NCBI GenBank assembly: GCA_030655215.1
Contig: JAURVZ010000071.1
Location: 62,001 to 126,000 of the forward strand
DNA length: 64,000 nucleotides
DNA from: Pseudolabrys sp.
GTDB taxonomy: Bacteria; Pseudomonadota; Alphaproteobacteria; Rhizobiales; Xanthobacteraceae
Reading direction: 5' to 3'
In this document: piece by piece, positions 32,603 through 41,913 of the stretch
Layout of the letters: every line of letters starts with the position of its first letter
How positions within the stretch are numbered: position 1 is the first letter of the stretch
Translations under genes and position numbers: made by a program
Notes under the pieces: model-generated
What the model was told of the DNA's origin: nothing
Databases searched by the model: none
What the model saw: only the letters and a program-made list of their open reading frames with translations

Positions 32603-33424
32603 TCACGCCGCCGCCTGCGCCTGCACTTCTTCCGTGATCACCTTGAAACCCGAAAGAATGCCGGGGCCGAACGTTGTCGCGATGGCGACGTCGGTGGCGT
32701 CGCGGCCCCGCGCCATCAGGATGCGGCCAATGCGCGGCACCTTGTGGCGGGCATCGAATGTGTACCAGCGGCCGCCGAGGAAGACCTCGAACCAGGCGCT
32801 GAAATCCATCGGCGCCGGATCGCGCGGCACGCCGATATCGCCGAGATATCCGGTGCAATAGCGCGCCGGAATATTCATGCAGCGGCACAAGGTGATCGCG
32901 AGATGCGCGAAATCGCGGCACACGCCGCGTTGTTCGTTATTGGCATCCCACGCCGTCTTCATCGGATTGGCGTGCTGATAGCCAAACGTAATGCGCTCAT
33001 GCGTATAGGCGACGATCGCCTCGACCAGCGGCCAGCCTTTCGGCAAATGGCCGAACAAGGACCAGGCCGTGTTCGATAATTTATCGGTCTCGCAGTAGCG
33101 GCTGCCGAGCAGATAGACGAGCACCTCAACCGGCAGATCCTCGAGCCGGTGCTGCTGCGCGTAGGGCTCAACGGCGTCGTGCAGCCCGGAATCGTTGACC
33201 AGGAAATCGGCCGAGAACGTCGTGCGCCCGGCCGGCGCGGTGACGACGTGGCAGAAATTCCCGAACGTGTCGTGATAGGTGTTCACCGGAATCGCCGGGT
33301 CCATCATGATGCGATCGCGCGTGATCACGTCATGGGCGCGCGACGAATGCACGCTCAGTTGCAGGATCATCGGCGTCGGGTTTGGACAGTCGTAGGAAAT
33401 CTCGTAGCCGCAGCGGATCTGCAT
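32603..33424 (-). CDS. Transglutaminase-like protein lacking the canonical catalytic His (paralogue 1)
   Basis: The 273-aa protein has a transglutaminase-core domain with the nucleophile Cys169 in RGVCRDFAHLAI and Asp224 in YTFDARHK. The usual HAW motif reads FSAW, with Ser209 where the histidine should be. The N-terminal half (beta-rich, about 1-110; conserved GNFCHVVTAP and LLGSRYCETD) belongs to the same family. It is nearly colinear with the next gene (273 aa each), so a recent duplication is likely. It is cytoplasmic. It may have lost transamidase or protease activity, or use another His such as that in DARHK. Confidence 0.82.
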   Translation of the reverse strand: MQIRCGYEISYDCPNPTPMILQLSVHSSRAHDVITRDRIMMDPAIPVNTYHDTFGNFCHVVTAPAGRTTFSADFLVNDSGLHDAVEPYAQQHRLEDLPVEVLVYLLGSRYCETDKLSNTAWSLFGHLPKGWPLVEAIVAYTHERITFGYQHANPMKTAWDANNEQRGVCRDFAHLAITLCRCMNIPARYCTGYLGDIGVPRDPAPMDFSAWFEVFLGGRWYTFDARHKVPRIGRILMARGRDATDVAIATTFGPGILSGFKVITEEVQAQAAA

Positions 33425-33506
33425 CGGAACCCAAGCTCCAGATGTTGGAGGTGACTAAGGCTGGATAAGAGCCTTTGGGCTACAAAGTTCCTGTGTTTCC
33501 GGGCTT

Positions 33507-33539
33507 AAAACGCACAACGCGCGGAATTCCCGCGCGTTG
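33507..33539 (-). terminator. Hairpin terminator between the first two transglutaminase genes
   Basis: A perfect 10-bp stem (33515-33524 with 33530-33539; loop AATTC), with TTTT downstream on the minus strand at 33510-33507. It may limit readthrough from paralogue 2 into paralogue 1. Confidence 0.6.
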
Positions 33540-33567
33540 CATATTTTATCAGCAAGACTGCCAAAGA

Positions 33568-34389
33568 TCAGGCAGTGGCCGGCGCTGCTGCATCATCGGT
33601 CACGACCTTGAAGCCGGTCATGGTTTGCGGACCGAACGACGTGACGATGGCAACGTCTGTGGCGTCGCGCCCGCGCGCCATCAGGATGCGGCCGAGCCGC
33701 GGCACGTTGTTGCGCGGATCGAAGATGTGCCAGGCGCCGCCGAGATAGACTTCCATCCAGGCCGCGAAATCACCGGCCGCCCACGGCTTCGGCGTGCCCA
33801 TATCACCGAGATAGCCGGTGCAATAGCGCGCCGGAATGTTGAGGCAGCGGCACAATGTAATCGCTAGATGGGCGAAGTCGCGGCACACGCCCTTGCGCTT
33901 CTGATGCACCTCAAAGGCGCTCATCGTGGCATCGGCATCGTTATAACCGAACTTGATGTGGTTATGCGCATAGTCGCAAACCGCCTGCACCAAGGTCCAG
34001 CCCGGCGGCAAATGTCCGAACTGCTTCCAGGCAAAGTCCGACATCCGGTCGGTTTCGCAATAGCGGCTGCCAAGCAGATAGATCAGAACTTCCGGCGGCA
34101 GGTCCTGAAGCGCGTGCTGTTTCGCGTCCAGCACGATCGGATCGACCTTGCCTGAGTCCTGAATGAGGAAGTCGGTGGTGATCTCGAGCCGGCCTTTTGG
34201 CGCGGTGATGACGTGACAGAAATTGCCGAAGCTGTCGTGGTAGGTGCGCGCCGGAATCGGCGGCGCAAATTTGATGCGGTCCCAGCTCAGAAGATCCGGC
34301 GTGCGCGAAGGATGCACGCTCAATTCCAGGATCATCGGTGTGGGCTGCGGGCACTCATAGGTGATCTCAAAACCCGCGCGGACTTTCAT
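33568..34389 (-). CDS. Transglutaminase-like protein lacking the canonical catalytic His (paralogue 2)
   Basis: This 273-aa paralogue of the previous protein has Cys169 (KGVCRDFAHLAI) and Asp224 (HIFDPRNN), but the HAW histidine is Ala209 (FAAW). Long identical blocks (LLGSRYCETD, IPARYCTGYLGD, RILMARGRDATDVAI) show the pair arose by duplication. The ATG at 34389 follows AAAGGAG and gives the same length as its sister; the frame extends to 34431. It may act with the third, complete transglutaminase-like gene upstream, or as a binding partner rather than an enzyme. Confidence 0.82.
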   Translation of the reverse strand: MKVRAGFEITYECPQPTPMILELSVHPSRTPDLLSWDRIKFAPPIPARTYHDSFGNFCHVITAPKGRLEITTDFLIQDSGKVDPIVLDAKQHALQDLPPEVLIYLLGSRYCETDRMSDFAWKQFGHLPPGWTLVQAVCDYAHNHIKFGYNDADATMSAFEVHQKRKGVCRDFAHLAITLCRCLNIPARYCTGYLGDMGTPKPWAAGDFAAWMEVYLGGAWHIFDPRNNVPRLGRILMARGRDATDVAIVTSFGPQTMTGFKVVTDDAAAPATA

Positions 34390-34500
34390 ACAAACTCCTT
34401 TGCCCGGCAGACGAGTGTCTGTCGGGTACATGACTTAAGGAAACTGGAGGCGTTAGGTTCCCCACTCTATCTGAGCTTGCCGCTCGATAGGTGGTAATCT

Positions 34501-35367
34501 TCAAGCCTGGGCGGCAGCCACGCGAACGGCGACTTTCATGGCGATCTGGTCCGCTGAGCGGCCAAAATAGCTACCTTGCAGTGGAATGGCCTCGCGCGGG
34601 TCGTTGACCACGGCAATGCGCACCAGATTCTTGTTGCCGACCGTGCCGCTGGCCGGATCGAAATCGACCCAGCCGGGACCGGGCACATAGACCTGCGCCC
34701 AGGCATGCGTATTGCCGCCATCGAGCACGGCTTCTTCCGGCTTGTCGTCACCTTCCAGATAGAGGTATCCGGATACGAAACGGGCAGCGAAACCGAGGTG
34801 GCACAAGGCCGCGATCATCAGCAGCGCGTGGTCGCGGCAGGAGCCGCTGGCCAGCTTCAGCGTCTGCTCGGGCGTCTGGATGCCCTTTTCGTGACGCGCG
34901 GCGTGCTTAAACCGCCGCTTGATCGTCTGCGTCATGCCGATGAGCAGGTCATACGTGTCGGCAGTGCCGTCGGCGCGCAGGAAGCCTTCGGCCCAGCTTT
35001 GCACGCGCGGATGCGCCTTGCCCGGCGGCAGCACCGGCGGGTGATCTTCATCACGGGCGAAAGGGAATGTGCGGGCCTCGTCGGCGATGTCGTGCGCGGC
35101 AAAATTCATGGCGCAATGGTCGAGGCGAATGGTGCTTTCGAAGCGCAAAACAGCCGCCCTTCTGTCAAATTGGGCGGTGGCGACGTAATTACCAAGTTCG
35201 TCGCGGGTCCAGGACAGCTTGCGCGGCTTCGGCGCAATGGCGATCTCGCTATCGAGGACGACCTGGTCGCCGTCGTCGCGCGGCCGCAACATCATGCGGT
35301 GTTCGCCAAAGGCGACCGGCTGCCGGTAGTGGTAGGTGGTGACGTGCTTAATGACGAAAATCGGCAT
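34501..35367 (-). CDS. Transglutaminase-like protein with an intact triad
   Basis: The 288-aa protein has an N-terminal bacterial transglutaminase-associated beta domain (VIKHVTTYHYRQPVAFGEHRMMLRPR, the typical opening of this group) and a core with Cys177 (SGSCRDHALLMI), His221 (GGNTHAWAQVYV) and Asp237 (DFDPASG), a complete triad. Predicted activity is transamidation or peptide cleavage at a glutamine or iso-peptide bond. It is first on the minus strand in this group of three and divergent from the N-formylglutamate amidohydrolase-like gene. It resembles the N-terminus of the 50245 protein and the 56058 protein. Confidence 0.85.
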   Translation of the reverse strand: MPIFVIKHVTTYHYRQPVAFGEHRMMLRPRDDGDQVVLDSEIAIAPKPRKLSWTRDELGNYVATAQFDRRAAVLRFESTIRLDHCAMNFAAHDIADEARTFPFARDEDHPPVLPPGKAHPRVQSWAEGFLRADGTADTYDLLIGMTQTIKRRFKHAARHEKGIQTPEQTLKLASGSCRDHALLMIAALCHLGFAARFVSGYLYLEGDDKPEEAVLDGGNTHAWAQVYVPGPGWVDFDPASGTVGNKNLVRIAVVNDPREAIPLQGSYFGRSADQIAMKVAVRVAAAQA

Positions 35368-35475
35368 TACTACGGTCCCCGATCGCGGTAGTCTGTTGTT
35401 ATAGATGCATAATCCAGGCCACTGACAGCTCGGCGTGCGCCGCTTGGCCTGATTTGAACAGCAAAGAATTAAGTA

Positions 35476-36264
35476 ATGGGTACGATTGAGAGCAATCCTC
35501 TGGGAAGACTACTTGGTGACGACGAGCCGTCGCCGGTCACCATCACCAACGCGACTGGCAACTCACCATTGCTGATCGTCGCTGACCATGCCGGAAACCG
35601 CATACCGCGTGTGCTTGGCAACCTCGGCGTTTCCGACAGCGAACGGGCACGGCATATCGGCCTGGACATCGGCATTGCTGGCGTTTGCCGCCATATGGCC
35701 GCGGCGTTCGATGCCTGCCTGATCCAGCAGATCTATTCGCGTCTGGTGATCGATTGTAACCGGCCACCGGGTTCGGCGACGTCAATGCCGGAGATCAGCG
35801 AGTCGACGCCGATCCCGGGCAATGTCGGTCTGAGCGAGGCCGACAAGGCGGCGCGCATCGCCGAGATATTCACACCGTATCACGAGGCCGTCGCCGCGGA
35901 AATCGACCGTCGCCTGCAAGGCACCTTGCCGGTGGCCTTGGTGGCCATGCACTCATTCACGCCGACTTATAAAGGCGTCGACAGACCATGGCATGCCGGC
36001 GTGCTCTATAATCGCGATGCCCGCTTTGCGCAGAAGCTGCGCTTCCTGCTCGAGCGCGAGACGCAACTGGTGGTCGGCGACAACGAGCCCTACAGCGTCG
36101 ATGATGAGACCGACCATACCATTCCAGTGCATGGCGAGCGTCGCAAGCTGCACCACATCGCCATCGAGATCCGGCAGGACTTGATCACCGAGGAAGCCGG
36201 GCAGATGGAGTGGGCGGAGCGGTTGGGGCGGCTTCTTCCCTTGGCGTATTCCGAGCTTCTCTAA
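35476..36264 (+). CDS. N-formylglutamate amidohydrolase family protein
   Basis: The 262-aa protein shows the family's LLIVADHAGNRIP, DIGIAGVCRHMA, NRPPG and HSFTPTYKG motifs, with His and Glu metal-site candidates. True members release formate from N-formyl-L-glutamate in histidine breakdown, but no hut genes are nearby. Distant members are found beside peptide-ligase and transglutaminase genes, so here an amidohydrolase acting on a small peptide or amide is equally possible. No signal peptide. Confidence 0.85.
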   Translation: MGTIESNPLGRLLGDDEPSPVTITNATGNSPLLIVADHAGNRIPRVLGNLGVSDSERARHIGLDIGIAGVCRHMAAAFDACLIQQIYSRLVIDCNRPPGSATSMPEISESTPIPGNVGLSEADKAARIAEIFTPYHEAVAAEIDRRLQGTLPVALVAMHSFTPTYKGVDRPWHAGVLYNRDARFAQKLRFLLERETQLVVGDNEPYSVDDETDHTIPVHGERRKLHHIAIEIRQDLITEEAGQMEWAERLGRLLPLAYSELL

Positions 36265-36338
36265 ACCCGTCAAAAGGCAGGGCTCCAAACTCCGTTCGTT
36301 ACCGCGAAAGCGGCACGTCGATAACGCAGCGAAGTTCT

Positions 36339-36470
36339 CTTTCTTCACCTCCCCCCTTGCGGGGGAGGTCAACGCGCGAAGCGCGGCGGGAGGGGGGTAA
36401 TCGCGATAACTGAAAATAAGTCATACCCCCCTCCCCAACCCTCCCCCGCAAGGGGGGAGGGAGAAGAAAG
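36339..36470. repeat. GC-rich palindromic intergenic repeat, related to 12807-12923
   Basis: Outer arms CTTTCTTCACCTCCCCCC and GGGGGGAGGGAGAAGAAAG (36339 to 36470) enclose a second inverted repeat GGGAGGGGGG/CCCCCCTCCC around a 25-bp centre. Purine/pyrimidine-rich arms match the element at 12807. Not coding; probably a REP or MITE-type element between the amidohydrolase and S10 peptidase genes. Confidence 0.75.
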
Positions 36471-36542
36471 GGCGCCCCACAAAGCCCACATTGGCTTAGG
36501 GTAATGCGGCTTGCGCGTGGGGCGCGGAAATCCGGGTGGTTC

Positions 36543-38024
36543 ATGAAGGCCTTCAAGCTGTTGAGTCTGATTGCAGCGATAGCAATCATTGCCGGCCCTG
36601 CGTTGGCGCAGGAGAAGGCTCCGGACAAACCGCCGGAACAAAAGCGAGAGCCGGCACAAAACATCCTGCGCCTGCTGCCCGCTGACTCAACCAGCGAAAA
36701 AACAATCACCACGGCGCAAGGCAAGCTGACTTACACCGCAACCGCCGGCACGCTCGCCTTCTACGACCAGCAGGGCAACCAGAGCGCCTCGGTCTACTAC
36801 ACCGCCTATACCGTGAAGGGCGCCAACCGGCCGGTGACCTTCGGCTTCAATGGCGGGCCGGGCGCGGCTTCCGCCTATTTGCATCTCGGCCTTGTCGGCC
36901 CGCGCGTTCTTGAACTGGGGCCGGATGGTCACGATGCCACGAAAGCAGCGCTCCGCGACAATCCTGAAACATGGCTGCGCTTTACCGATCTGGTGATGAT
37001 CGATCCGATCGGCACCGGCTGGAGCCGCGCTGCGTCGGCAGATGGCGCCAAGGGATTCTGGAGCGTCAATAGCGACGCCAATGCGATGGCGAAAGCGATC
37101 TCGCTTTATGTCGCGCACAACAACCGCGGCGCTTCGCAGAAATTCCTGCTCGGCGAAAGCTATGGCGGCCTGCGCGCGGTGAAGACGGCGCGCGCGCTGC
37201 TGCGCGATCAGGGGCTTGCTGTCAGCGGCCTTGTATTGTTGTCGCCGCTGCTGGAAGGCTGGCTCACCTTCGGTGATGACAATTCGGCATTGCGCGCCGC
37301 ACTGCAGCTGCCATCACTCGCCGCGGCCGAACTGGAGCGCAAGAAGACCTTCACGCTGGAAGCGCAATTGGCGGCGGAGAAATTCGCCATGACCGACTAT
37401 CTGACGACCATCGCGGTGCGGCCACCGCAGGGCGACGCCGCCAAGGCGTTCTATGCCCGCGTTGCCGGATTCGTCGGTCTGCCGGAAGAAACTGTGCGGC
37501 AATCGCGCGGCTTCATCAATGATTTCGTCAAGAGCCTGCGCATCGGCAAGATCGTCAGCCGCTATGACGCCGACTTCGCCGTCGACGATCCGTTTCCGGA
37601 CCGGCGCACGGCGCGTGGCGGCGACCCGGTGCTCGATGGCGTGACGCGCGCCTATGGCGGCGGCTTTGCCGACTATGCCCGCAACGAACTCGGCTTCAAG
37701 ACCGAAATGACCTACACGCTGCTCGCCAATGACGTGAACGGCGCCTGGGACTGGCATGCCAGCCGTTTCCAGGTCAGCTCAGAAGACGACATGCGGACGT
37801 TGCTGGCCTTCAGCCCGACCTTCAAGATTTTGGTCGCGCATGGCTACAGCGACATGGTCACGCCCTATGGCATGACGCGCTATGTGCTTGACCACATCCC
37901 GCCCATCGGCACGCCCGGCCGGGTGCGGCTGAACCTCTACCGCGGCGGCCACATGTTTTATATCGACCCGCAGGAACGCAAGGCGTTCAGCAACGATGCG
38001 GCATCGTTCTACCGCGCCGACTAG
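36543..38024 (+). CDS. Exported S10 family serine carboxypeptidase-like peptidase
   Basis: The 493-aa protein has a signal peptide (MKAFKLLSLIAAIAIIAGPALA, cleavage about residue 22) and the S10 motifs: GGPGAAS, nucleophile Ser206 in LGESYGGLRA, Asp437 in GYSDMVTP and His470 in RGGHMFY. The start is the ATG at 36543, just after GGGTGG; the frame is open to 36504. S10 peptidases remove C-terminal residues. It stands alone before the purine cluster, and the relation to it is unclear. Confidence 0.87.
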   Translation: MKAFKLLSLIAAIAIIAGPALAQEKAPDKPPEQKREPAQNILRLLPADSTSEKTITTAQGKLTYTATAGTLAFYDQQGNQSASVYYTAYTVKGANRPVTFGFNGGPGAASAYLHLGLVGPRVLELGPDGHDATKAALRDNPETWLRFTDLVMIDPIGTGWSRAASADGAKGFWSVNSDANAMAKAISLYVAHNNRGASQKFLLGESYGGLRAVKTARALLRDQGLAVSGLVLLSPLLEGWLTFGDDNSALRAALQLPSLAAAELERKKTFTLEAQLAAEKFAMTDYLTTIAVRPPQGDAAKAFYARVAGFVGLPEETVRQSRGFINDFVKSLRIGKIVSRYDADFAVDDPFPDRRTARGGDPVLDGVTRAYGGGFADYARNELGFKTEMTYTLLANDVNGAWDWHASRFQVSSEDDMRTLLAFSPTFKILVAHGYSDMVTPYGMTRYVLDHIPPIGTPGRVRLNLYRGGHMFYIDPQERKAFSNDAASFYRAD

Positions 38025-38111
38025 CCCTGCGCTATTTGCGCCGGGGTCCGAATTTTGCATAACCTGCCGTAAGCCCGGCCTGCCGGGCACTTACGGTTTG
38101 GGGGCTGCGGC

Positions 38112-39305
38112 GTGGAGCTGGTTCTTTGGGAAATGGTCAGTGCGAGCGTGCGCTGGCTGCATGTCGTCGCCGGCATCGCCTGGATCGGCAGCTCATTCTA
38201 TTTCATTCATCTCGACCTCAGCCTGAGGCCAAACCCGGCTTTGCCGAACGGCGTCAAGGGCGAAGCCTGGCAGGTGCATGGCGGCGGCTTCTACCACATG
38301 GTCAAGTATCTGGTGGCGCCGGCCAAGATGCCGGACCACCTGACCTGGTTCAAATGGGAGGCCTATGCGACGTGGCTTTCCGGCTTCAGCCTGCTGGTCA
38401 TCGTCTATTACATGAACGCCGACATGTACCTGATCGACAAGCAGGTGCTGGACATGACCGCGCCGGTCGGCGCTGCGGTCGCGTTCTTCAGTCTGCTGGC
38501 AGCGTGGCTGGTTTATGAAGGGCTGTGCCGTTCGCCGATCGGCAAGAACGAACTGGCGCTGTCGCTGATCGGCTATGTTTTCCTGGTCGCGCTGACATAC
38601 GCCTTCACGCATGTGTTCAGCGGCCGCGGCGCCTTCACGCAAATCGGCGCGCTGATCGGCACCATCATGGTAGCGAATGTGTTCGTCGTCATCATGCCGT
38701 ATCAGCGCAAGACCGTTGCCGCTCTGATCGCGGGCGAAAAGCCGGACCCGGCCTGGGGTGGCTATGGCAAGCAGCGCTCGATTCACAATAACTACCTGAC
38801 GCTGCCGGTCGTCTTCCTGATGATCAGCAACCACTATCCGTTTTTCTTCGCCACCAAATATAACTGGGTCATCGTCGCCATTGTCCTGATCGTCGGGCCG
38901 CTGATCCGGCATTTCTACAATGCCCGTCATGAAGGCAAGGAGAGCCCGTGGTGGACATGGTTTGTCGTCGTCTTCGCCATGATGGTGGTTGCGTGGCTGT
39001 CGAGCACCGGACCAAAGGGGCAGACCGGCGCGTTGCCGGCAACGCCGACCTTCGCGCAGGTCAATGAGATCGTCATGTCACGCTGCAGCATGTGCCATGC
39101 GTCGGAGCCGGTCTGGGCCGGCATGGCCGCGGCGCCGAAGGGCATAAGGCTCGACGATCCGGAAACGATCAAGCTGCATGCCAAGGTCATCGCCATCAAT
39201 GCGGCGCTGTCGAGCGCCATGCCGCCGGGGAACGTCACGGCGATGACGATGGATGAGCGGCAGGTGCTCGCGGCGTGGTTCGAAGCCGGCGCGCCTGCGA
39301 AATGA
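38112..39305 (+). CDS. puuD: PuuD-type membrane urate hydroxylase with cytochrome c domain
   Basis: The 397-aa protein has about eight membrane helices beginning MELVLWEMVSASVRWLHVVAGIAWIGSSFYF, typical of PuuD, and a C-terminal domain with the haem motif CSMCH. In PuuD this enzyme oxidises urate to 5-hydroxyisourate and passes electrons to the respiratory chain. It starts with GTG and no canonical alternative. Its stop overlaps the start of the UraD-UraH fusion gene (ATGA), so the product feeds straight into the next step of the pathway. Confidence 0.92.
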   Translation: MELVLWEMVSASVRWLHVVAGIAWIGSSFYFIHLDLSLRPNPALPNGVKGEAWQVHGGGFYHMVKYLVAPAKMPDHLTWFKWEAYATWLSGFSLLVIVYYMNADMYLIDKQVLDMTAPVGAAVAFFSLLAAWLVYEGLCRSPIGKNELALSLIGYVFLVALTYAFTHVFSGRGAFTQIGALIGTIMVANVFVVIMPYQRKTVAALIAGEKPDPAWGGYGKQRSIHNNYLTLPVVFLMISNHYPFFFATKYNWVIVAIVLIVGPLIRHFYNARHEGKESPWWTWFVVVFAMMVVAWLSSTGPKGQTGALPATPTFAQVNEIVMSRCSMCHASEPVWAGMAAAPKGIRLDDPETIKLHAKVIAINAALSSAMPPGNVTAMTMDERQVLAAWFEAGAPAK

Positions 39306-40186
39306 CGTTTTCCCTCGAGCAACTCAATGCGCTCAGCGAAGCCGACTTCACCGCGGCGCTTGGCGACATTTTCGAGCATTCGCCGTGGGTGGCGAAAGCG
39401 GCGTGGGCCAAGCGGCCGTTCGCCAGTTTGGCTGCATTGCATGAGGCGATGGTGGCGGCTGTGCGCGCCGCGCCAGACGATGCCAAGCTGACATTGGTGA
39501 AGGCGCATCCCGATCTCGCCGGCAAGGCGGCGCGCGCCGGCGCGCTCACCGGCGACTCGACCAACGAACAGGCCAGCGTCGGCCTCGACCGCCTCAACGA
39601 CGCCGAATATGTCCGTTTCCAGCAACTCAACGATGCCTATCAGGCTAAATTCGGCATTCCGTTCATTGTTTGCGTGCGGCGGCATACCAAGGACTCGATC
39701 CTCAACGAATTCGAGCGCCGGCTGACGCAAGCCAAGGGCGACGCGTTCGAGACCGCGCTCGGCGAGATCTTCCGTATCGCCGCGCTGCGGCTCGACCAGC
39801 GCGTCACCGCCGATGTCCGGTTGCCGCTGCATGGCCGCCTGTCGACGCATGTGCTCGACACCCATGGCGGCATGCCGGCGGCCAATGTGCCGGTCGAACT
39901 ATGGGAATTGTCGCGCGACGGCGCGGCGCGGCTGATCGCGCAGACCGTCACGAACAAAGACGGCCGCACCGATGCACCGCTGATCGCCGGACGGCCGGTG
40001 CCGATCGGCAGCTATGAATTGCGCTTCGCGATTGCCGGCTACTTCAGGGCGCAAGGTGTTCCGCTACCGGAACCGCCGTTCCTCGACATCGTGCCCATCC
40101 GCTTTTCGGTGCTTGAAGCGGAGGCGCACTACCACGTGCCGCTGGTAGCGACGCCATGGGCCTATTCGACCTACCGCGGCAGCTAG
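39302..40186 (+). CDS. uraD/uraH: Bifunctional OHCU decarboxylase/5-hydroxyisourate hydrolase (UraD-UraH fusion)
   Basis: The 294-aa protein fuses two urate-degradation enzymes. Residues about 1-165 are UraD (catalytic His in KAHPDLAGKAA, then FGIPFIVCVR), and residues about 180-294 are the transthyretin-like HIU hydrolase (LSTHVLDTHGGMPA, FLDIVPIRF, HYHVPLVATPWAYSTYRGS, ending in the diagnostic YRGS). HIU hydrolase makes OHCU and UraD converts it to (S)-allantoin, so one polypeptide carries the two consecutive steps. The start (ATG at 39302) overlaps the puuD stop. Confidence 0.93.
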   Translation: MTFSLEQLNALSEADFTAALGDIFEHSPWVAKAAWAKRPFASLAALHEAMVAAVRAAPDDAKLTLVKAHPDLAGKAARAGALTGDSTNEQASVGLDRLNDAEYVRFQQLNDAYQAKFGIPFIVCVRRHTKDSILNEFERRLTQAKGDAFETALGEIFRIAALRLDQRVTADVRLPLHGRLSTHVLDTHGGMPAANVPVELWELSRDGAARLIAQTVTNKDGRTDAPLIAGRPVPIGSYELRFAIAGYFRAQGVPLPEPPFLDIVPIRFSVLEAEAHYHVPLVATPWAYSTYRGS

Positions 40187-40335
40187 AATCCGGTGTATGG
40201 CGCGAGAATAGGCAGCACCTGCCGCTATTTGGTACCTTCAATTGCCACAGAAATTGGCACACTATTGGCATGTCATGACGGTGGTGCAGTTTGCGGGGGC
40301 AAGCGCGCCTCTAACCGTCCAGGGCCAGCGTATCG

Positions 40336-41913
40336 ATGGTGAATGCGGTGCCAGTGAGTGAGCCTTCCGCGCGCGCGCCGCTGCTGCAAGCCATCGCGAT
40401 GACCAAACGCTACGGCACCTTCGCCGCCAACGATTCCATCGATCTCGACCTCTATGCCGGCGAAATCCACGCGCTGCTCGGCGAAAACGGCGCTGGCAAG
40501 TCGACCTTGGTCAAGACCATGTACGGCCTGATCCAGCCGACCTCCGGTGAACTGCGCTGGATGGGCGAAAAGCTGGAACTCACCGGCCCGTCCGATGCCC
40601 GCTCGCAGGGCATCGCCATGGTGTTCCAGCATTTCTCGCTGTTCGACAATTTGACGGTGGCGGAAAACGTCGCGCTCGGGCTCGACGGCGTCGAGAGCTT
40701 TGCCGCCATGTCAGCGCGGCTGGCGCAAGTGTCGCGCGACTACGGCCTGCCGCTCGATCCGAACCGCGAAGTCTGGCGGCTGTCGGTCGGCGAGCGCCAG
40801 CGCATCGAGATCGTGCGCGCGCTGATGCAAAACCCGAAGCTGCTCATTCTCGACGAGCCAACCGCGGTGCTGACGCCGCAGGAGGCCGATCAGCTTTTCA
40901 CGGTTCTCTTCCGCTTGAAGAGCGAAGGCCGCGCACTCCTGTACATCAGTCATAAACTCGATGAGGTGAAGCGTCTGTGCGACACCGCCACCATCCTGCG
41001 CGGCGGCAAGAAAATCTCGACCTGCGACCCGCGCAAGGAAACCGCGGCATCATTGGCGCGCATGATGGTCGGCGCCGAAATCGGCGAAGTGAAAGCCACC
41101 GGCGCCCGCGCCACTACGATCCCGCGCCTGCTGATCCAAGATTTGTCGCTGACGCCGGACGATCCGCATGGCGTGCACCTCAAGAACATCTCGATCGAGG
41201 TTAAAGGCGGCGAAATCCTCGGAATCGCCGGAGTCGCCGGCAACGGCCAGGACGAACTGTTCGCGGCGTTGTCGGGCGAGCGCCTCGCGCCGCGCGAGGG
41301 CAATATCGTCATCGACAGCAACGCCGCCGGCGGGCTTTCCGTGACGGCGCGCCGCAAGCTCGGCGCCGCCTTCGTGCCGGAAGAACGGCTCGGCCACGGC
41401 ACTGCGCCGCGCATGAAGCTGTCGGAGAACGCGCTGCTGACCGGCCACGCCGCCAGCCACATGGTCAAACACGGCTTTGTCGACAAACCGAAGACGCTCG
41501 AGACAGTCGACAAGACCACCAAGACCTTCGACGTGCGCAAGGCCAAGCGCGATCCGGAAGCGGTCAGCCTGTCCGGCGGTAATCTGCAGAAATTCATCGT
41601 CGGCCGCGAGATCTTGCGCGAGCCGGGCGTGCTGGTCGTCAGCCAGCCGACCTGGGGCGTCGATGCTGGCGCCGCCGCTGTCATCCGCCAGGCGTTGCTC
41701 GATCTGTCGAGCCGCGGCAGCGCCGTGCTGGTGATCAGCCAGGATCTCGATGAACTGGCCGAAATCGCCGACCGCATCGCCGTCATGTTCCACGGCCATT
41801 TGTCGCCGCCGGTTGCCGCGCATGAAGCGACGCGCGAGAAGCTCGGCCTGTTGATGGGCGGCGCTTCCGCAGAAGCCGATGCTAGGGAGGCCTCTCATGC
41901 AATTGGTGCTTGA
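40336..41913 (+). CDS. BMP-type ABC importer, dual ATP-binding subunit
   Basis: The 525-aa protein has two ABC domains, as in nucleoside/purine BMP-type systems. The N-terminal domain has a full Walker A (GENGAGKST), signature (LSVGERQRIEI) and Walker B (LLILDEPTAVL). The C-terminal domain has the degenerate GVAGNGQDELFAALSG, signature LSGGNLQKFIVGREI and VSQPTWGVD, which is normal for this family. Followed by two permeases and a lipoprotein-like binding protein, it should drive uptake of purine nucleosides or bases, in agreement with flanking purine-degradation genes. Confidence 0.92.
   Translation: MVNAVPVSEPSARAPLLQAIAMTKRYGTFAANDSIDLDLYAGEIHALLGENGAGKSTLVKTMYGLIQPTSGELRWMGEKLELTGPSDARSQGIAMVFQHFSLFDNLTVAENVALGLDGVESFAAMSARLAQVSRDYGLPLDPNREVWRLSVGERQRIEIVRALMQNPKLLILDEPTAVLTPQEADQLFTVLFRLKSEGRALLYISHKLDEVKRLCDTATILRGGKKISTCDPRKETAASLARMMVGAEIGEVKATGARATTIPRLLIQDLSLTPDDPHGVHLKNISIEVKGGEILGIAGVAGNGQDELFAALSGERLAPREGNIVIDSNAAGGLSVTARRKLGAAFVPEERLGHGTAPRMKLSENALLTGHAASHMVKHGFVDKPKTLETVDKTTKTFDVRKAKRDPEAVSLSGGNLQKFIVGREILREPGVLVVSQPTWGVDAGAAAVIRQALLDLSSRGSAVLVISQDLDELAEIADRIAVMFHGHLSPPVAAHEATREKLGLLMGGASAEADAREASHAIGA

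Noticed and set aside
40187..40335. Purine riboswitch in front of the purine importer
   Set aside because: I could not identify the conserved purine-aptamer core or a matching terminator/antiterminator, and this riboswitch class is rare in alphaproteobacteria.
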